From: CAMBDS01 sp964355675
GTDB lineage: Bacteria > Electryoneota > AABM5-125-24 > Hatepunaeales > Hatepunaeaceae
Assembly (NCBI GenBank): GCA_964355675.1
Contig: CAYHEC010000012.1
Coordinates: forward strand, 1-64,000
DNA: 64,000 nt
Reading direction: 5' to 3'
Positions 32,117-41,697 of the stretch are shown here, one piece after another. Below the pieces are notes generated by a model. The model was given only the letters and a program-made list of their open reading frames with translations, was not told the DNA's origin and did no database searches. A program made the translations under genes and the position numbers. Positions within the stretch are counted from its first letter, which is position 1. Each line of letters opens with the position of its first letter.

Positions 32117-33760
32117 TTAGTAATCCATTCCACCCATGCCACCCATACCTCCACCAGGCATCTGGGGCATACCTTTATCTTTTTCAGGCTTCTCATAAAT
32201 TACAGCGTCGGTCATCAGCAACAGCGACGAAACCGAAGCGGCGTTCTCGAGAGCGCAACGGGCAACCTTGGTCGGGTCGATGACGCCAGCCTTGAGCAAG
32301 TCTTCGAAGACTTCGGTGCGGGCATTGAAGCCGAAAGCGCCAGTACCAGCGCGAACTTTCTCAACTACCACCGAACCATCGTGGCCGGTATTGCGAGAAA
32401 TCTGACGGATTGGTTCTTCAAGCGCGCGGCGGACGATTTTGACGCCAAGCGCCATATCGCCAACCAGTGTGAGCTTGTCGAGAGCGCCCTGAGCGCGAAG
32501 CAATGCAACGCCGCCGCCGGGGATAATGCCTTCTTCGACAGCCGCACGCGTAGCGTGGAGGGCGTCCTCAACGCGAGCCTTGGTTTCTTTCATTTCGACT
32601 TCGGTCGCGGCGCCAATCTTCAAGACGGCTACGCCGCCGGAAAGCTTGGCAAGACGCTCTTGAAGCTTCTCGCGGTCGTAATCGGAGGTGGTCAGCTCGA
32701 TCTGCTTGCGGATAGACTCACAGCGGGATTTGATGTCTTTCTTTTCGCCCATACCTTCGACGAGGGTGGTGTTGTCCTTGTCGATCTGAACGCGCTTGGC
32801 GCGACCGAGGTCACTGACAACTGCGTTCTCAAGTTTGAAGCCAGCCTCTTCGGAGATGACGCGGCCGCCAGTCAGGACGGCGATGTCTTCCAGCATAGCT
32901 TTGCGACGGTCGCCGAAGCCGGGAGCCTTGACGGCGGCGACTTTCAGGGTTCCGCGAAGCTTGTTGACGACGAGTGTGGCGAGGGCTTCGCCTTCGACGT
33001 CTTCGGAGAGGATCAATAAACCACGCCCCATCTGAGCGACCTTTTCGAGCACGGGGAGGAGGTCTTTCATGAGACTGATTTTCTTGTCGTAAATCAGGAT
33101 CATCGGGTCATCGAGAACGGCTTCCATATTGTCAGCGTTGGTGATGAAATAGGGGCTGAGGTAGCCGCGGTCAAACTGCATACCTTCGACGAGTTCGACG
33201 GTGGTTTCAGTACCTTTGGCTTCTTCGACGGTAATGACTCCATCTTTGCCGACTTTTTCCATAGCTTCGGCGATCAGCTTGCCAATTTTCTCGTCGTTGT
33301 TAGCTGAGATGGAGCCGACCTGGGCGATGTCGTCCCAGTTGGCGCCGATTGGACGGGATTGAGCCTGTAGTGAGATGACGACTTCTTTGACGGCGATTTC
33401 GATACCGCGTTTCAGGTCCATCGGGTTTGCTCCGGCAACGACGTTGCGGAGACCTTCCGCGAGGATCGCCTGGGCAAGAATGGTGGCGGTGGTGGTTCCG
33501 TCGCCGGCGACGTCCGAGGTCTTTGAGGCGACTTCGCGAACCATTTGGGCGCCCATGTTCTCAATGGGGTCTTCGAGTTCGACTTCCTTAGCGACGGTAA
33601 CGCCATCCTTAGTGGAGAGCGGTGCACCGAATTTCTTGTCGATCAGTACGTTGCGTCCCTTGGGGCCAAGGGTTACCTTGACTGCGTCGGTCAGTTTGTC
33701 AACGCCGCGCTTCATTGCTGTGCGGGCGTCGAGATCGTAATGTATTTCTTTAGCTGCCAT
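32117..33760 (-). CDS. groL: 60-kDa chaperonin GroEL
   Basis: A 547-aa chaperonin that folds proteins in a double-ring cage with GroES. GDGTTTATILAQAI (about 86-99), the ATP site, and the C-terminal GGMGGMGGMDY tail are present. The length is standard. It lies 73 bp downstream of groES on the same strand. That gap contains a perfect 26-bp GTAG palindrome. Confidence 0.98.
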   Translation of the reverse strand: MAAKEIHYDLDARTAMKRGVDKLTDAVKVTLGPKGRNVLIDKKFGAPLSTKDGVTVAKEVELEDPIENMGAQMVREVASKTSDVAGDGTTTATILAQAILAEGLRNVVAGANPMDLKRGIEIAVKEVVISLQAQSRPIGANWDDIAQVGSISANNDEKIGKLIAEAMEKVGKDGVITVEEAKGTETTVELVEGMQFDRGYLSPYFITNADNMEAVLDDPMILIYDKKISLMKDLLPVLEKVAQMGRGLLILSEDVEGEALATLVVNKLRGTLKVAAVKAPGFGDRRKAMLEDIAVLTGGRVISEEAGFKLENAVVSDLGRAKRVQIDKDNTTLVEGMGEKKDIKSRCESIRKQIELTTSDYDREKLQERLAKLSGGVAVLKIGAATEVEMKETKARVEDALHATRAAVEEGIIPGGGVALLRAQGALDKLTLVGDMALGVKIVRRALEEPIRQISRNTGHDGSVVVEKVRAGTGAFGFNARTEVFEDLLKAGVIDPTKVARCALENAASVSSLLLMTDAVIYEKPEKDKGMPQMPGGGMGGMGGMDY

Positions 33761-33799
33761 TTAAATAAATTCCTTTTTGTGATTTAGGTTGTGCTGTAA

Positions 33800-33825
33800 G
33801 TAGTGCCGATTTAAATCGGCACTAC
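33800..33825. repeat. Perfect GTAG palindrome between groES and groL
   Basis: GTAGTGCCGATTT and its exact reverse complement, 26 bp, within the groES-groL transcript. A stable hairpin here may affect the relative amounts of GroES and GroEL through RNA processing or partial termination; this is inference. Confidence 0.92.
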
Positions 33826-33833
33826 TGGCACAA

Positions 33834-34127
33834 TTACTTGACGACTGCCAGTATGTCGTTTCTTGAGACGATAAGATACTCGACGTTATCGATTTTTACT
33901 TCGGTACCGCCGTAGCGGGCATAGACGACTTTGTCGCCGACTTTGACCAGCTCGGAAAGTTTCTTCTTCGTTTCTTTGTCATGGGCAACATCGTCACCGA
34001 TGGCGACGACTTCGCCGATCTGGGGGCGTTCTTTGGCGGTGTCAGGAATGATGATCGAACCGACCTTGCGCTCTTCCTGTTCGACGGGCTTGATAAGTAC
34101 CCGTTCATCAATGGGTTGAATTGTCAT
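33834..34127 (-). CDS. groES: 10-kDa co-chaperonin GroES
   Basis: A 97-aa co-chaperonin that caps GroEL. IQPIDERVLIKPVEQEERKV at the start, the mobile loop (EERKVGSIIIPDTAKERPQ) and the C-terminal YLIVSRNDILAVVK are typical. It is the first gene of the operon, preceded by a leader of about 300 nt with a palindromic array and by a CIRCE operator. Confidence 0.97.
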   Translation of the reverse strand: MTIQPIDERVLIKPVEQEERKVGSIIIPDTAKERPQIGEVVAIGDDVAHDKETKKKLSELVKVGDKVVYARYGGTEVKIDNVEYLIVSRNDILAVVK

Positions 34128-34165
34128 TTGGAATCCTCTGTTAGGTGATTTTGTTTGCTATTTCA

Positions 34166-34375
34166 GTACGACAGGCATTTATGTCTGTCACGTTATTGAA
34201 TTTTCAAATGGTAACAGGCAGGAATGCCTGTTGTACTACGAGACTAAACAGGCAGAGACGCCTGTTGTACTACGAGACTGAACAGGCAGGAATGCCTGTT
34301 GTACTACGAGACTAAACAGGCAGGAATGCCTGTTGTACTACGAGACTGAACAGGCATGAATGCCTGTTGTACGGG
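34166..34375. repeat. Palindromic array in the groESL leader
   Basis: One element GTACGACAGGC...GTCTGTCAC (34166-34191) is followed by five units of about 34 bp starting AACAGGCAGGAATGCCTGTT and separated by GTACTACGAGACT. One unit reads AGAGACG in the loop and the last reads ATGAATG. They lie between the promoter and the groES start, so the RNA leader would form a row of hairpins. There are no unique spacers, so this is not CRISPR. Confidence 0.9.
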
Positions 34376-34435
34376 AGCCTTAGTCCGGCTCGTTTTTCCT
34401 TCATACGCGGTGATACGAGTGGAGGTTCCCGGAAA

Positions 34436-34462
34436 TTAGCACTCTATTGCGTCGAGTGCTAA
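34436..34462 (-). promoter_or_regulatory. CIRCE operator (HrcA binding site)
   Basis: TTAGCACTC-N9-GAGTGCTAA, a perfect match to the CIRCE consensus. It lies just downstream of the -10 box of the groESL promoter, where HrcA represses heat-shock chaperonin genes. hrcA itself is not in the window. Confidence 0.97.
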
Positions 34463-34470
34463 CAAGGCAT

Positions 34471-34499
34471 AATATAGTTTGGAGAAGTCGGTTTGTCAA
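34471..34499 (-). promoter_or_regulatory. groESL sigma-70 type promoter
   Basis: On the minus strand, TTGACA (34499-34494) and TATATT (34476-34471) are separated by exactly 17 bp. Transcription would start within or next to the CIRCE element. Confidence 0.85.
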
Positions 34500-34517
34500 G
34501 TGACAGAAGAGGGTATT

Positions 34518-34563
34518 AAAAACGAAGGGACGAAGAGTCTAAGAAGAATCTTCGTCCCTTCGT
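34518..34563 (-). terminator. Rho-independent terminator after the beta-helix gene at 34581
   Basis: Read on the minus strand, a 15-bp stem ACGAAGGGACGAAGA...TCTTCGTCCCTTCGT with a 12-nt loop is followed by TTTTTAAT. It ends transcription from the exoprotein genes before the groESL promoter. Confidence 0.9.
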
Positions 34564-34580
34564 CTTTTCGTGTTAGACAC

Positions 34581-36311
34581 TTATTTTAGCAGTACGGTCT
34601 TCATAGTCTGAACTTGTGAGCCGGATTCAAGCCTGACCAGATATATCCCTCCGGGCAAACCTTCGGCATTCCAGACGACGGCCTTTTCTTCTGCCGACCC
34701 CCTGCGGTCGGCAGCATTCGTACTTTCCGTCAACCGCGGGGGGTTGACGGAAGCAGTCTGCCCCGTCCACAAATCCTCCACCAACCGCCCATCCAGTCCA
34801 TACACCGCCAATCGCGTAGGGGCCGCTTGCGAGCCCACCGAATACCGTATGGTCGTAGAAGAATTAAATGGATTGGGGTAGGCGGAATGCAGAGTGAAGA
34901 ATGCAGAATGCAGAATGTCGGAAGGGACGCCAAGGACTTCGGTTGCCTCAATGGTGATTTCCGGCTCGTCGGGATCGTCGCTACTGATTGTGAAAGTCTG
35001 ATTGGATACTGCTCCTTCAGCCGGACGGTAAAAAGCCCAAAGTGCGCTACCAGAATTAGGTTCAACGACGATTTCACGACCATCAGCTTGACGGATCGTG
35101 ATACTGCTTCCCTCTTGACTCTCAGTGATCCGGAAGGTTAGCGGCGTCCCGCCGGTATTGGCGACGATGACGAGCTGGCTGTCGATCTCACCGAAGGGCA
35201 GGGCTCCGAAGGCAAGTTCAGGCGGATAAACTTCGATATCCTTCTGCCGGTAGTAAAACGCCCCCATGTCGGCTCGTGTGCCGTCGGGATCGAGAGGTGA
35301 GTCGGGGTCGCCGGCGTCGATGCAGGGGGAGTCGGCGGTCAGGGAATAGTCGCCGTTGTCGGAATCGAGGAAGAGAGGGTCGGTGTCGATGTTGTTTTCA
35401 AAAACACCCCTGCCCACCCATTGGATCGAGTCGTTGCTACCTTCAATATCACTGTATCTAATTAACGCAGTGTTTTTGACACTCAGGTAAATTTGCGGCT
35501 GGGGATTTGAATAGAAAACCGAGTTAGTGATGATAGTGTTCGAGTAGGCGTAAAGTGCATTCCCTTCCCATCGAGAATCGTTTCCAACCATGGTAACCCT
35601 GTTCAAGGTCAGACTTCTCATATCCTGCCCGAAGAAGCCGCCACCTTGTCCATCCGAATAATTTTCCAACACCAGAACGCGTTGCATCTCGATTGGAGTA
35701 TCGTAACAATAGACGCCGCCACCTTTTTGATCAGCACGATTGTCGCGGATTACTGAATCAGTAATCCGACAATTGATATTCGATGTACGGTAAAAAATAC
35801 CACCACCGAATTCCCCCGCTTGATTATCAACGATCTGACAGCGACTGATATTCAACGACGATGAACTGGTGACGTAGATCCCGCCGCCCCAATTACCCGC
35901 AACATTTTCTGTGATGAGCATATCAATCAACTCACGCGGGTTGCCAGCTCGAACTTCAATACCACCGCCGTATTGTTGCGAGCCGTTCCTGACAGTAAAA
36001 CCTCTCACCGTTGCGCCGTCTGAACCTTCTACCAGCCGAATTCCGCACCCTTGATGTGCAGGATCAATCACGGTCGAATCGATGTAGGCGGCATTACTGG
36101 TCATGAGAATAAGTGATGAGAGGAAGATCGGGTGGTTAACTACCAGAAGTTCCCAGTACACCCCCGGTTGCACGAGCACCGTATCCCCGTCCTGCGAGGC
36201 GTCGATCCCCGCCTGAATAGTCTGAAAATCTTCCGGGACGTTAAGGATGCGGGCGTAACTGATTGAGTAAAGAGCACTAAGTGTGACGAGTGTGATGATG
36301 ATGCGGTTCAT
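34581..36311 (-). CDS. Secreted right-handed beta-helix protein with T9SS-like CTD
   Basis: A 576-aa exported protein. The start RILNVPEDFQTIQAGIDASQ and DGDTVLVQPGVY is the standard N-cap of secreted beta-helix proteins, followed by GGG-rich helix coils (VRNGSQQYGGGIEVRAGN). Then come SPCIDAGDPDSPLDPDG, an ASH-like Ig domain and a CTD (SAYPNPFNSSTTIRYS...KTVLLK). The linker LHSAFFTLHSA before PNPFN is encoded by GCAGAATG-type repeats. CTD loop 1 (GSQAAPTR) comes from the GTAG palindrome at 34816-34836. Loop 2 comes from the two palindromes at about 34690-34755. It is probably a surface-attached adhesin or a carbohydrate-binding protein. Confidence 0.78.
   Translation of the reverse strand: MNRIIITLVTLSALYSISYARILNVPEDFQTIQAGIDASQDGDTVLVQPGVYWELLVVNHPIFLSSLILMTSNAAYIDSTVIDPAHQGCGIRLVEGSDGATVRGFTVRNGSQQYGGGIEVRAGNPRELIDMLITENVAGNWGGGIYVTSSSSLNISRCQIVDNQAGEFGGGIFYRTSNINCRITDSVIRDNRADQKGGGVYCYDTPIEMQRVLVLENYSDGQGGGFFGQDMRSLTLNRVTMVGNDSRWEGNALYAYSNTIITNSVFYSNPQPQIYLSVKNTALIRYSDIEGSNDSIQWVGRGVFENNIDTDPLFLDSDNGDYSLTADSPCIDAGDPDSPLDPDGTRADMGAFYYRQKDIEVYPPELAFGALPFGEIDSQLVIVANTGGTPLTFRITESQEGSSITIRQADGREIVVEPNSGSALWAFYRPAEGAVSNQTFTISSDDPDEPEITIEATEVLGVPSDILHSAFFTLHSAYPNPFNSSTTIRYSVGSQAAPTRLAVYGLDGRLVEDLWTGQTASVNPPRLTESTNAADRRGSAEEKAVVWNAEGLPGGIYLVRLESGSQVQTMKTVLLK
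34816..34836. repeat. GTAG palindrome coding GSQAAPTR in a CTD
   Basis: GTAGGGGCCGCTTGCGAGCCC, preceded by CGC. The same DNA segment is at 36512-36532 and 41915-41935 in the CTDs of two other genes, in the same frame. Confidence 0.85.
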
Positions 36312-36321
36312 GGTGACTCCA

Positions 36322-39117
36322 TTATTTCATTAAAATAGTTTTGATGGTGCGGGACTGGGATCCCGATTCAAGGCGGATGAAATAGATTCCCCCCGGCACG
36401 CCTTCGGCATTCCAGACGACGGAGTGAAATTTGGAATTTGGAGTTTGGAATTTGGAGTTGTCGAATAGATTTTCAACTAAGCGGCCGGATAGATCATACA
36501 CCGCCAATCGCGTAGGGGCCGCTTGCGAGCCCATCGAGAAGCGTATCGTCGTCGTCGAATTAAACGGATTGGGGAAGGCAGAAATCAATCCGAATTCTGA
36601 AGGTGCGGGCGTTTGATCAGGCTCAATCGAGTTCGGATCGAGGACAGTCATCCATACCGGCACGATGACAACATCACCCAGATCGTCATGGGAAAAGAGA
36701 ACTTCTCCTTCATATACGCCTGCCTCGAAGCTCCACGTCTCATCTTCAGCGGTTGTCCTGAGAGTTATTTGCATCTCAAATTCCTGCATTGCATCGGCTT
36801 CGCCATGATCTGGCACGATGCTCAACCATTCGTGGTTGGGGCGAAGCTGATAGACGTCGAGTCGGTCGCCCCCCATATTTGCCGGACGATTCATAATGGT
36901 CATCAACACAGCGCCGTGATACTTGTCGTAATCGTCACAGATATACAAGCTCTGAAGTCCCGCGCCTCCTCCTTCAATCGAAAATGTGTGGACAAGAAGT
37001 GTATCTTCGGTGTGGGTATTGAGCTTGTAGAGTCGTGAGCGAGGGTCGTTGATTCCACCCGGACGATCGAGAATGTAGAGGTTCGCATCGTCAGAATCGT
37101 TTTTCAGCCAGGCAAGCCCATAAATGCGGAGACCATTCCGATTCAGAGTCCGCCCCAGGCGATTTGCATGAGGGTCAAAAGCGACGATATTTGTAGTTGT
37201 GGCGGCGAGCCAAAGAATCCCCTCAGACTCATCATAAGCAATGAATTGAGTCGGTTGTACCGGATCGGCCCAGGCATACTCGGTTCGACCTCGTGTGGAG
37301 ATGCCATAAAGCGAGTCAGAGTTTGCTCCCCAGAGATATTCACCATCCCATTCCACATCCTTGTACCCGATGTCGGAATATCCAACCTGTGGAATATTGC
37401 CTACTAATTCTCCTTGGCGATCAAGGATATAAATGAGATTAGGGTTGTCGCCATTTGAGCCTGAAACATAGAACCGTTCGCCGTCGAAGGTGACGCCCTC
37501 GATATGGTTGTCGCCAGTAACTGCCCCAATGCCAATTGAATCACGGATATCGAAGGGTTCGAATCCCGCGCTTCCATGAGATCTTACCGATGCTGACCAA
37601 ACCATGGCAGTACTCCCATTGTTTTGGGCAGTGAGAGATATCTGGGTGAAGTCGCCTGAGTCAATTTCAGCGAAGAGGCTGTCACGGTAAGGGAGGAATC
37701 GAGCGGGCGCAAGACCGATCTCAATTTGTAGAGAATCTCGCACATACACAAGTGTGTCAATATTCGCGGATATGTAACCGTAGGCGCTGAAATTTAAGAT
37801 TACCCGAGTGCTGTCAAACCTACCTGGAACGGGATAATTCCAGATGCCGAGGCTGTCACTTGTGGCAATAAAACGGTCGGGGGTGGAAACAGTCACGCCA
37901 CTTATTGACTCATTGGTCTCCATATTGTACACCTCCCCGCTGATCCATGCTCCAATCCTTGGGAATGCGAAAGCGCCCATATCAGCCGGAGTTCCGTCAT
38001 TATCAGCAGGGGAGTCCGGGTCGCCGGCGTCGATACAGGGGGAGTCTTCAGTGAGGCGGTAATCACGATTGTCCGGGTTATGGAAGAGGGGATCGGCGTC
38101 GATGTTGCCATCCAACCAAATGAAGTCTGCGAACTCATTTCGTAAGCCAATGGCGTCCTGTCCGCCCTCAATGTCAGAGTAGGATACAGTCACTCGAGAG
38201 ATAAATTCTTCATTCAAGCCCCAGAGTCCGAAGACAGGTTCTTCGTTTGCATAGATGATTGAGTTGACAAAATTAAGACGCGAAAAACCGAATCCTTCCT
38301 CAGGGTTGAGTGTTAAAGTGATTGCTGGGAATTCGTCGGTTGACTTGTTGTGGCAGATGGTGAGGTTCTTCATCATCCCTCCGGCAGTGCCGGTGAAATT
38401 AAGGTATATGGCTCCCCCGCCATTTGCGCTCTCGTTATTGGCAATCAGCACATAATCGAAGACGAAATCAACGGGAAAATCCCCGTAAACTCCGCCGCCA
38501 ATATCGGAAGCAACATTATTAATGATCTTCACCTGACTTAACAATGGACCAGATGTGAACATGGCAATCCCCGCACCTTTCGGCGCTCGATTATTACTAA
38601 TAATAGTCGATGAGATGGTTGGTGTGCCAATAAAAGAATAAATACCTCCACCAGAACCTAAGGCTTCATTATTGATAACCTTCAAGTGTGAAAGAGTTGG
38701 GCTGTTGGGTCTCGCGCCAAAGGCAGGGTCCCCGCAATGGATTCCTCCCCCGTAACCACCCCTGCCATTAGTTATGGTGAAACCGTACAGTGTGGCGCCA
38801 CTATTCTCACTTTGATCAAAGGTAACTACAGTGCCGCGGCGATTTCCATCGATGATCGTAGAGTCGATGTAAGTTGAATCGCCTGTTATGATTGCCAAGC
38901 TGGCGACTGTTACATTTAGTCCATGATAATCAATATTTTCACTGTATCTTCCCGGTTGAACGATGACGGTATCGCCGTTGCGGCTGTTGTCGATGCATTC
39001 CTGGATGGTTCGAAAATCAGTCGGGACAATGCGGATACGCGCTTCGACGTTGGGAAAGGTGAGTAACAGAATGGCTGTCGCGGCGAGCGTGCTGGCGAGA
39101 AAGGAAAGCTTTGGCAT
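36322..39117 (-). CDS. Large secreted beta-helix protein with carboxypeptidase-like domain and T9SS-like CTD
   Basis: A 931-aa exported protein. The signal peptide and RIRIVPTDFRTIQECIDNSR with DGDTVIVQPGRYSENID open a right-handed beta-helix (about 30-375) that ends in SPCIDAGDPDSPADNDG. Next is a carboxypeptidase-regulatory-like Ig fold (WISGEVYNMETNESISGVTV, about 385-465). A propeller-like region (about 520-800, YVSGSNGDNPNLIYILDRQG) precedes a CTD (SAFPNPFNSTTTIRFS...IKTILMK). CTD loop 1 (GSQAAPTR) is palindrome-coded (36512-36532). Loop 2 is coded by TTTGGAATTTGGAG repeats (about 36427-36462). It is one of three paralogous beta-helix proteins here. Confidence 0.78.
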   Translation of the reverse strand: MPKLSFLASTLAATAILLLTFPNVEARIRIVPTDFRTIQECIDNSRNGDTVIVQPGRYSENIDYHGLNVTVASLAIITGDSTYIDSTIIDGNRRGTVVTFDQSENSGATLYGFTITNGRGGYGGGIHCGDPAFGARPNSPTLSHLKVINNEALGSGGGIYSFIGTPTISSTIISNNRAPKGAGIAMFTSGPLLSQVKIINNVASDIGGGVYGDFPVDFVFDYVLIANNESANGGGAIYLNFTGTAGGMMKNLTICHNKSTDEFPAITLTLNPEEGFGFSRLNFVNSIIYANEEPVFGLWGLNEEFISRVTVSYSDIEGGQDAIGLRNEFADFIWLDGNIDADPLFHNPDNRDYRLTEDSPCIDAGDPDSPADNDGTPADMGAFAFPRIGAWISGEVYNMETNESISGVTVSTPDRFIATSDSLGIWNYPVPGRFDSTRVILNFSAYGYISANIDTLVYVRDSLQIEIGLAPARFLPYRDSLFAEIDSGDFTQISLTAQNNGSTAMVWSASVRSHGSAGFEPFDIRDSIGIGAVTGDNHIEGVTFDGERFYVSGSNGDNPNLIYILDRQGELVGNIPQVGYSDIGYKDVEWDGEYLWGANSDSLYGISTRGRTEYAWADPVQPTQFIAYDESEGILWLAATTTNIVAFDPHANRLGRTLNRNGLRIYGLAWLKNDSDDANLYILDRPGGINDPRSRLYKLNTHTEDTLLVHTFSIEGGGAGLQSLYICDDYDKYHGAVLMTIMNRPANMGGDRLDVYQLRPNHEWLSIVPDHGEADAMQEFEMQITLRTTAEDETWSFEAGVYEGEVLFSHDDLGDVVIVPVWMTVLDPNSIEPDQTPAPSEFGLISAFPNPFNSTTTIRFSMGSQAAPTRLAVYDLSGRLVENLFDNSKFQTPNSKFHSVVWNAEGVPGGIYFIRLESGSQSRTIKTILMK

Positions 39118-39375
39118 GGTGATACCCTATAATTCGTGCTGGACGGAACGAGTGGCGAATAAATTCGCCACTACGTTAATTCTACGAGATGTGTGGCGAA
39201 TAAATTCGCCGCTACCTTGAGACCAAAGATTACTAGTGTGCTGTCACACGTCCCGTGTGACAGCATTGTGCCTTGTAGTGCGTCGCACGAGACATGCGAC
39301 GCCACGAAGACGCTGTTGACGCGAATTATGCGACATTACAAGCGTGACGCGATACTAGTGAAAAGTCAGGCATTT
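39118..39375. repeat. Palindrome cluster between two exoprotein genes
   Basis: Four hairpins: AGTGGCGAAT-AA-ATTCGCCACT ending in CTAC (39151-39174), a near copy ending in GCTAC (39192-39215), CTGTCACACG-TCC-CGTGTGACAG (39241-39263) and GTAGTGCGTCGCA...TGCGACGCCAC (39276-39304). Three of the four have GTAG at one end. The start region of the gene at 39117 lies to the left. Confidence 0.8.
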
Positions 39376-41490
39376 CTACTTTATAAGAAGCGCTTTAGTG
39401 GTTTGCGTTCCGCGTGAAGATCGAAGGTTGATCAAGTACACCCCCGCTGGCAATCCCTCCGCTTTCCAAGTTATGGAATATTCACCAGTAAGGGCGGGTT
39501 TCCAATCAGTTGCCAAGTCCGTTACCAGCCTTCCATCAAGGCCATAGACTGCCAAACGCAGAGGTACAAGATCTGGGGCTCCAATCGATAACTTAATGAT
39601 CGTTGTTGAGTTGAAAGGGTTGGGATATATCGACATCAGTCCGTAATTAACGGGCGCTACGAATTCGTTATCGGATTTTATCACTTCCAGATAATTCGCT
39701 CCGACAAGTACATTTTCGTCGCGAGCATAAACAAATCTGTTAAAGGTAGAATCGACGACGAACAAGGAGGGCGTTTTCTGTGTATGGCCAACTTCAAACC
39801 CAAGTGGCGTGACATAGGTTCGGAAATGGTCGCCTCCATCGGTGGTCGCGATAAATCCTGTTGATGTAACTATATAACCAGACTGCGAATCGAAGAATTG
39901 GAGAGTATAGAGGTTATCCTCTGTTCCGGTTAGTTTTGGGCGCCAATTCACTCCGCCGTCGTTGGTGCGGAAAAAGACACCCTCATCGGCGGCGACAAAT
40001 CCGGTGTCAGGGCTAACAAAACATAATCCATTGACATCAACTCCAGCCACACTGACGTCCTCCCAGTTTTGTCCTCCATCGACGCTTTTCAGTACCGTTC
40101 CCTGATCCCCGCCGAGATACCCGACGTCATAGTTAACGAAAAATACTGTATTAAGGCTGATGTCCTCAAACTGATGCACTCGATTCCAGTATCCCCCCCC
40201 ATCTTGTGACCTGTAGATTTGATTTGGAGTAATATAGAAACCGACTTGATGATCGACGAAGTGGAAATCTCTTACTGAATCGGCAATGACATTGGGATTG
40301 GATTGAGCCATGACTATTTCACGATAGAAATTGTCGAGAGAATCGAGGAAAAAAGCGCGCAGTAAATTTGGCAGGATATAGAATTTATCGACACCGATGA
40401 AGACCCGGTTGTTAGGAGCGCGCATATATTCCGTCCAAGTATTTCCACCATCCTGGGTCTGGTAGGTGATCATTGGGGCATGGTCGGAGGACTTGATAAA
40501 GCCAAGGTTTGAATCGAGAAAATATACGTTACGAGCGTATGCCACTCTCGACCTGACGACCAGTGAATTCGACCAGAAATTCCCATTATTGATCGTGTAA
40601 ACAATCCGGGATCGATTGCCGACGGCAAAGCCGGTAGCGCTGCCCAAAAAATCGACCGCGATAAGCCGGTCGCCGACGTCACCGAGATCTTCGATGCTGG
40701 CTCCATGATTGCGAGACCGGTAAATACGAGATCCGATGATATAAAAGGTTGAGTCGTTGACGACGTGGAGATCGCTGGCAGGCTCCGCGACCGAACCGAG
40801 GGGATGGTCGAGGTCATTGCGGTAGAGGATAGAATCTCGAAGCATCAGAAAATTGCGTCCGCTTTGAAACGGTTCGATATCGATAATCAGATTCGAATTT
40901 TCGATTATCCTGTCGTTTTCATAATAAACGGTCGAGCTATTCCAAATGTAGGGGAAGTTTAATTTATTGAGTCTGGAGAACGCATCGCTCGGCTCAATTA
41001 AACTCGACCAGACATTTCGGTTGCGATCGAAACGGCGGACTCGATTCCATGATTCACCTTCTGATAATTTGGTTAGAAGATAAATATTTCCTAGATTTTG
41101 AGATAAATCGAGAGAGTACTCAGTTCCGAGAGTCAGATCATAAGTCCAAGTAGCGCCTCCGTTTGTACTCCTCAGGCATTTCCCACCGCCAACGGCAAAA
41201 CCGATTTCGGTACCGGGGATAAAAACCATGCGGTCAACGGTGGCGATAAAGAGATCTGGAACGGCTGATTGCCGCCATGATTCGCCGCAATTTTCGGAAT
41301 AGGCGATAACGCCAAACTCACCACCGACGACGATGCGATTCTCGTCGATGAGAGTCACACAGGTGAACGATCCTCCGAAGGGATCGGGATTGCGCCATAC
41401 CCAGCCATCGGCTGTTTGGAAGGGCGTCGCGAGGGAAGTAAGGGAACAGATCGTAAGCAGAAACAGGGATGCGACCATAAAGCGTTTCAT
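39376..41490 (-). CDS. Secreted Ycf48/BNR-type propeller protein with T9SS-like CTD
   Basis: A 704-aa exported protein. It has many blades with the pattern SxDGGxxW (SVDGGQNWEDVSV, RTNDGGVNWRPKL, STNGGATWTYDL), each followed by the next blade's strand (DVGYLGGDQGTVLKS, DTGFVAADEGVFFRT). These are the YCF48/BNR propeller repeats of surface proteins and sialidase-like folds; no catalytic sialidase residues were recognised. The CTD starts at SIYPNPFNSTTIIKLS and ends TKALLIK. Its first loop (GAPDLVPLR) is not clearly palindrome-derived, while the second (WKPALTGEYS) contains AGGGCGGGTTT. Confidence 0.77.
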   Translation of the reverse strand: MKRFMVASLFLLTICSLTSLATPFQTADGWVWRNPDPFGGSFTCVTLIDENRIVVGGEFGVIAYSENCGESWRQSAVPDLFIATVDRMVFIPGTEIGFAVGGGKCLRSTNGGATWTYDLTLGTEYSLDLSQNLGNIYLLTKLSEGESWNRVRRFDRNRNVWSSLIEPSDAFSRLNKLNFPYIWNSSTVYYENDRIIENSNLIIDIEPFQSGRNFLMLRDSILYRNDLDHPLGSVAEPASDLHVVNDSTFYIIGSRIYRSRNHGASIEDLGDVGDRLIAVDFLGSATGFAVGNRSRIVYTINNGNFWSNSLVVRSRVAYARNVYFLDSNLGFIKSSDHAPMITYQTQDGGNTWTEYMRAPNNRVFIGVDKFYILPNLLRAFFLDSLDNFYREIVMAQSNPNVIADSVRDFHFVDHQVGFYITPNQIYRSQDGGGYWNRVHQFEDISLNTVFFVNYDVGYLGGDQGTVLKSVDGGQNWEDVSVAGVDVNGLCFVSPDTGFVAADEGVFFRTNDGGVNWRPKLTGTEDNLYTLQFFDSQSGYIVTSTGFIATTDGGDHFRTYVTPLGFEVGHTQKTPSLFVVDSTFNRFVYARDENVLVGANYLEVIKSDNEFVAPVNYGLMSIYPNPFNSTTIIKLSIGAPDLVPLRLAVYGLDGRLVTDLATDWKPALTGEYSITWKAEGLPAGVYLINLRSSRGTQTTKALLIK

Positions 41491-41630
41491 TGTGCACCTC
41501 AGTTCGAAAGGATGTTAGTGATATCTTTTATGAATGAAACATTGCTCAGGAAGGTGATGAGTTGCGAATCCACGCTACCCCGGCTGACCGAACTGGCAAT
41601 GGTTTGTGAAGCCTGTTACATACCCTATAA

Positions 41631-41657
41631 CCTATACTCATTTCATCAAAAAGTCAA
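41631..41657 (-). promoter_or_regulatory. Possible promoter of the Ycf48-type gene
   Basis: On the minus strand TTGACT (41657-41652) is followed after 15 bp by TATAGG (41636-41631). The spacing is short, so this is tentative. The AAAAGTCAA segment is shared with the subtilase promoter. Confidence 0.35.
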
Positions 41658-41697
41658 GTAAAAGTGCAATTTGTTCCTGATTATTTGTGTCGCAGGT

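Noticed and set aside
32381..33019. Long open frame on the plus strand opposite groL
   Set aside because: It is a codon-bias shadow of groL with no recognisable domain; similar shadows oppose gyrA, glyA and the CTD genes.
31981..34375. CRISPR arrays at the two ends of groESL
   Set aside because: The units are contiguous or separated by the same short sequence. There are no unique spacers and no cas genes.
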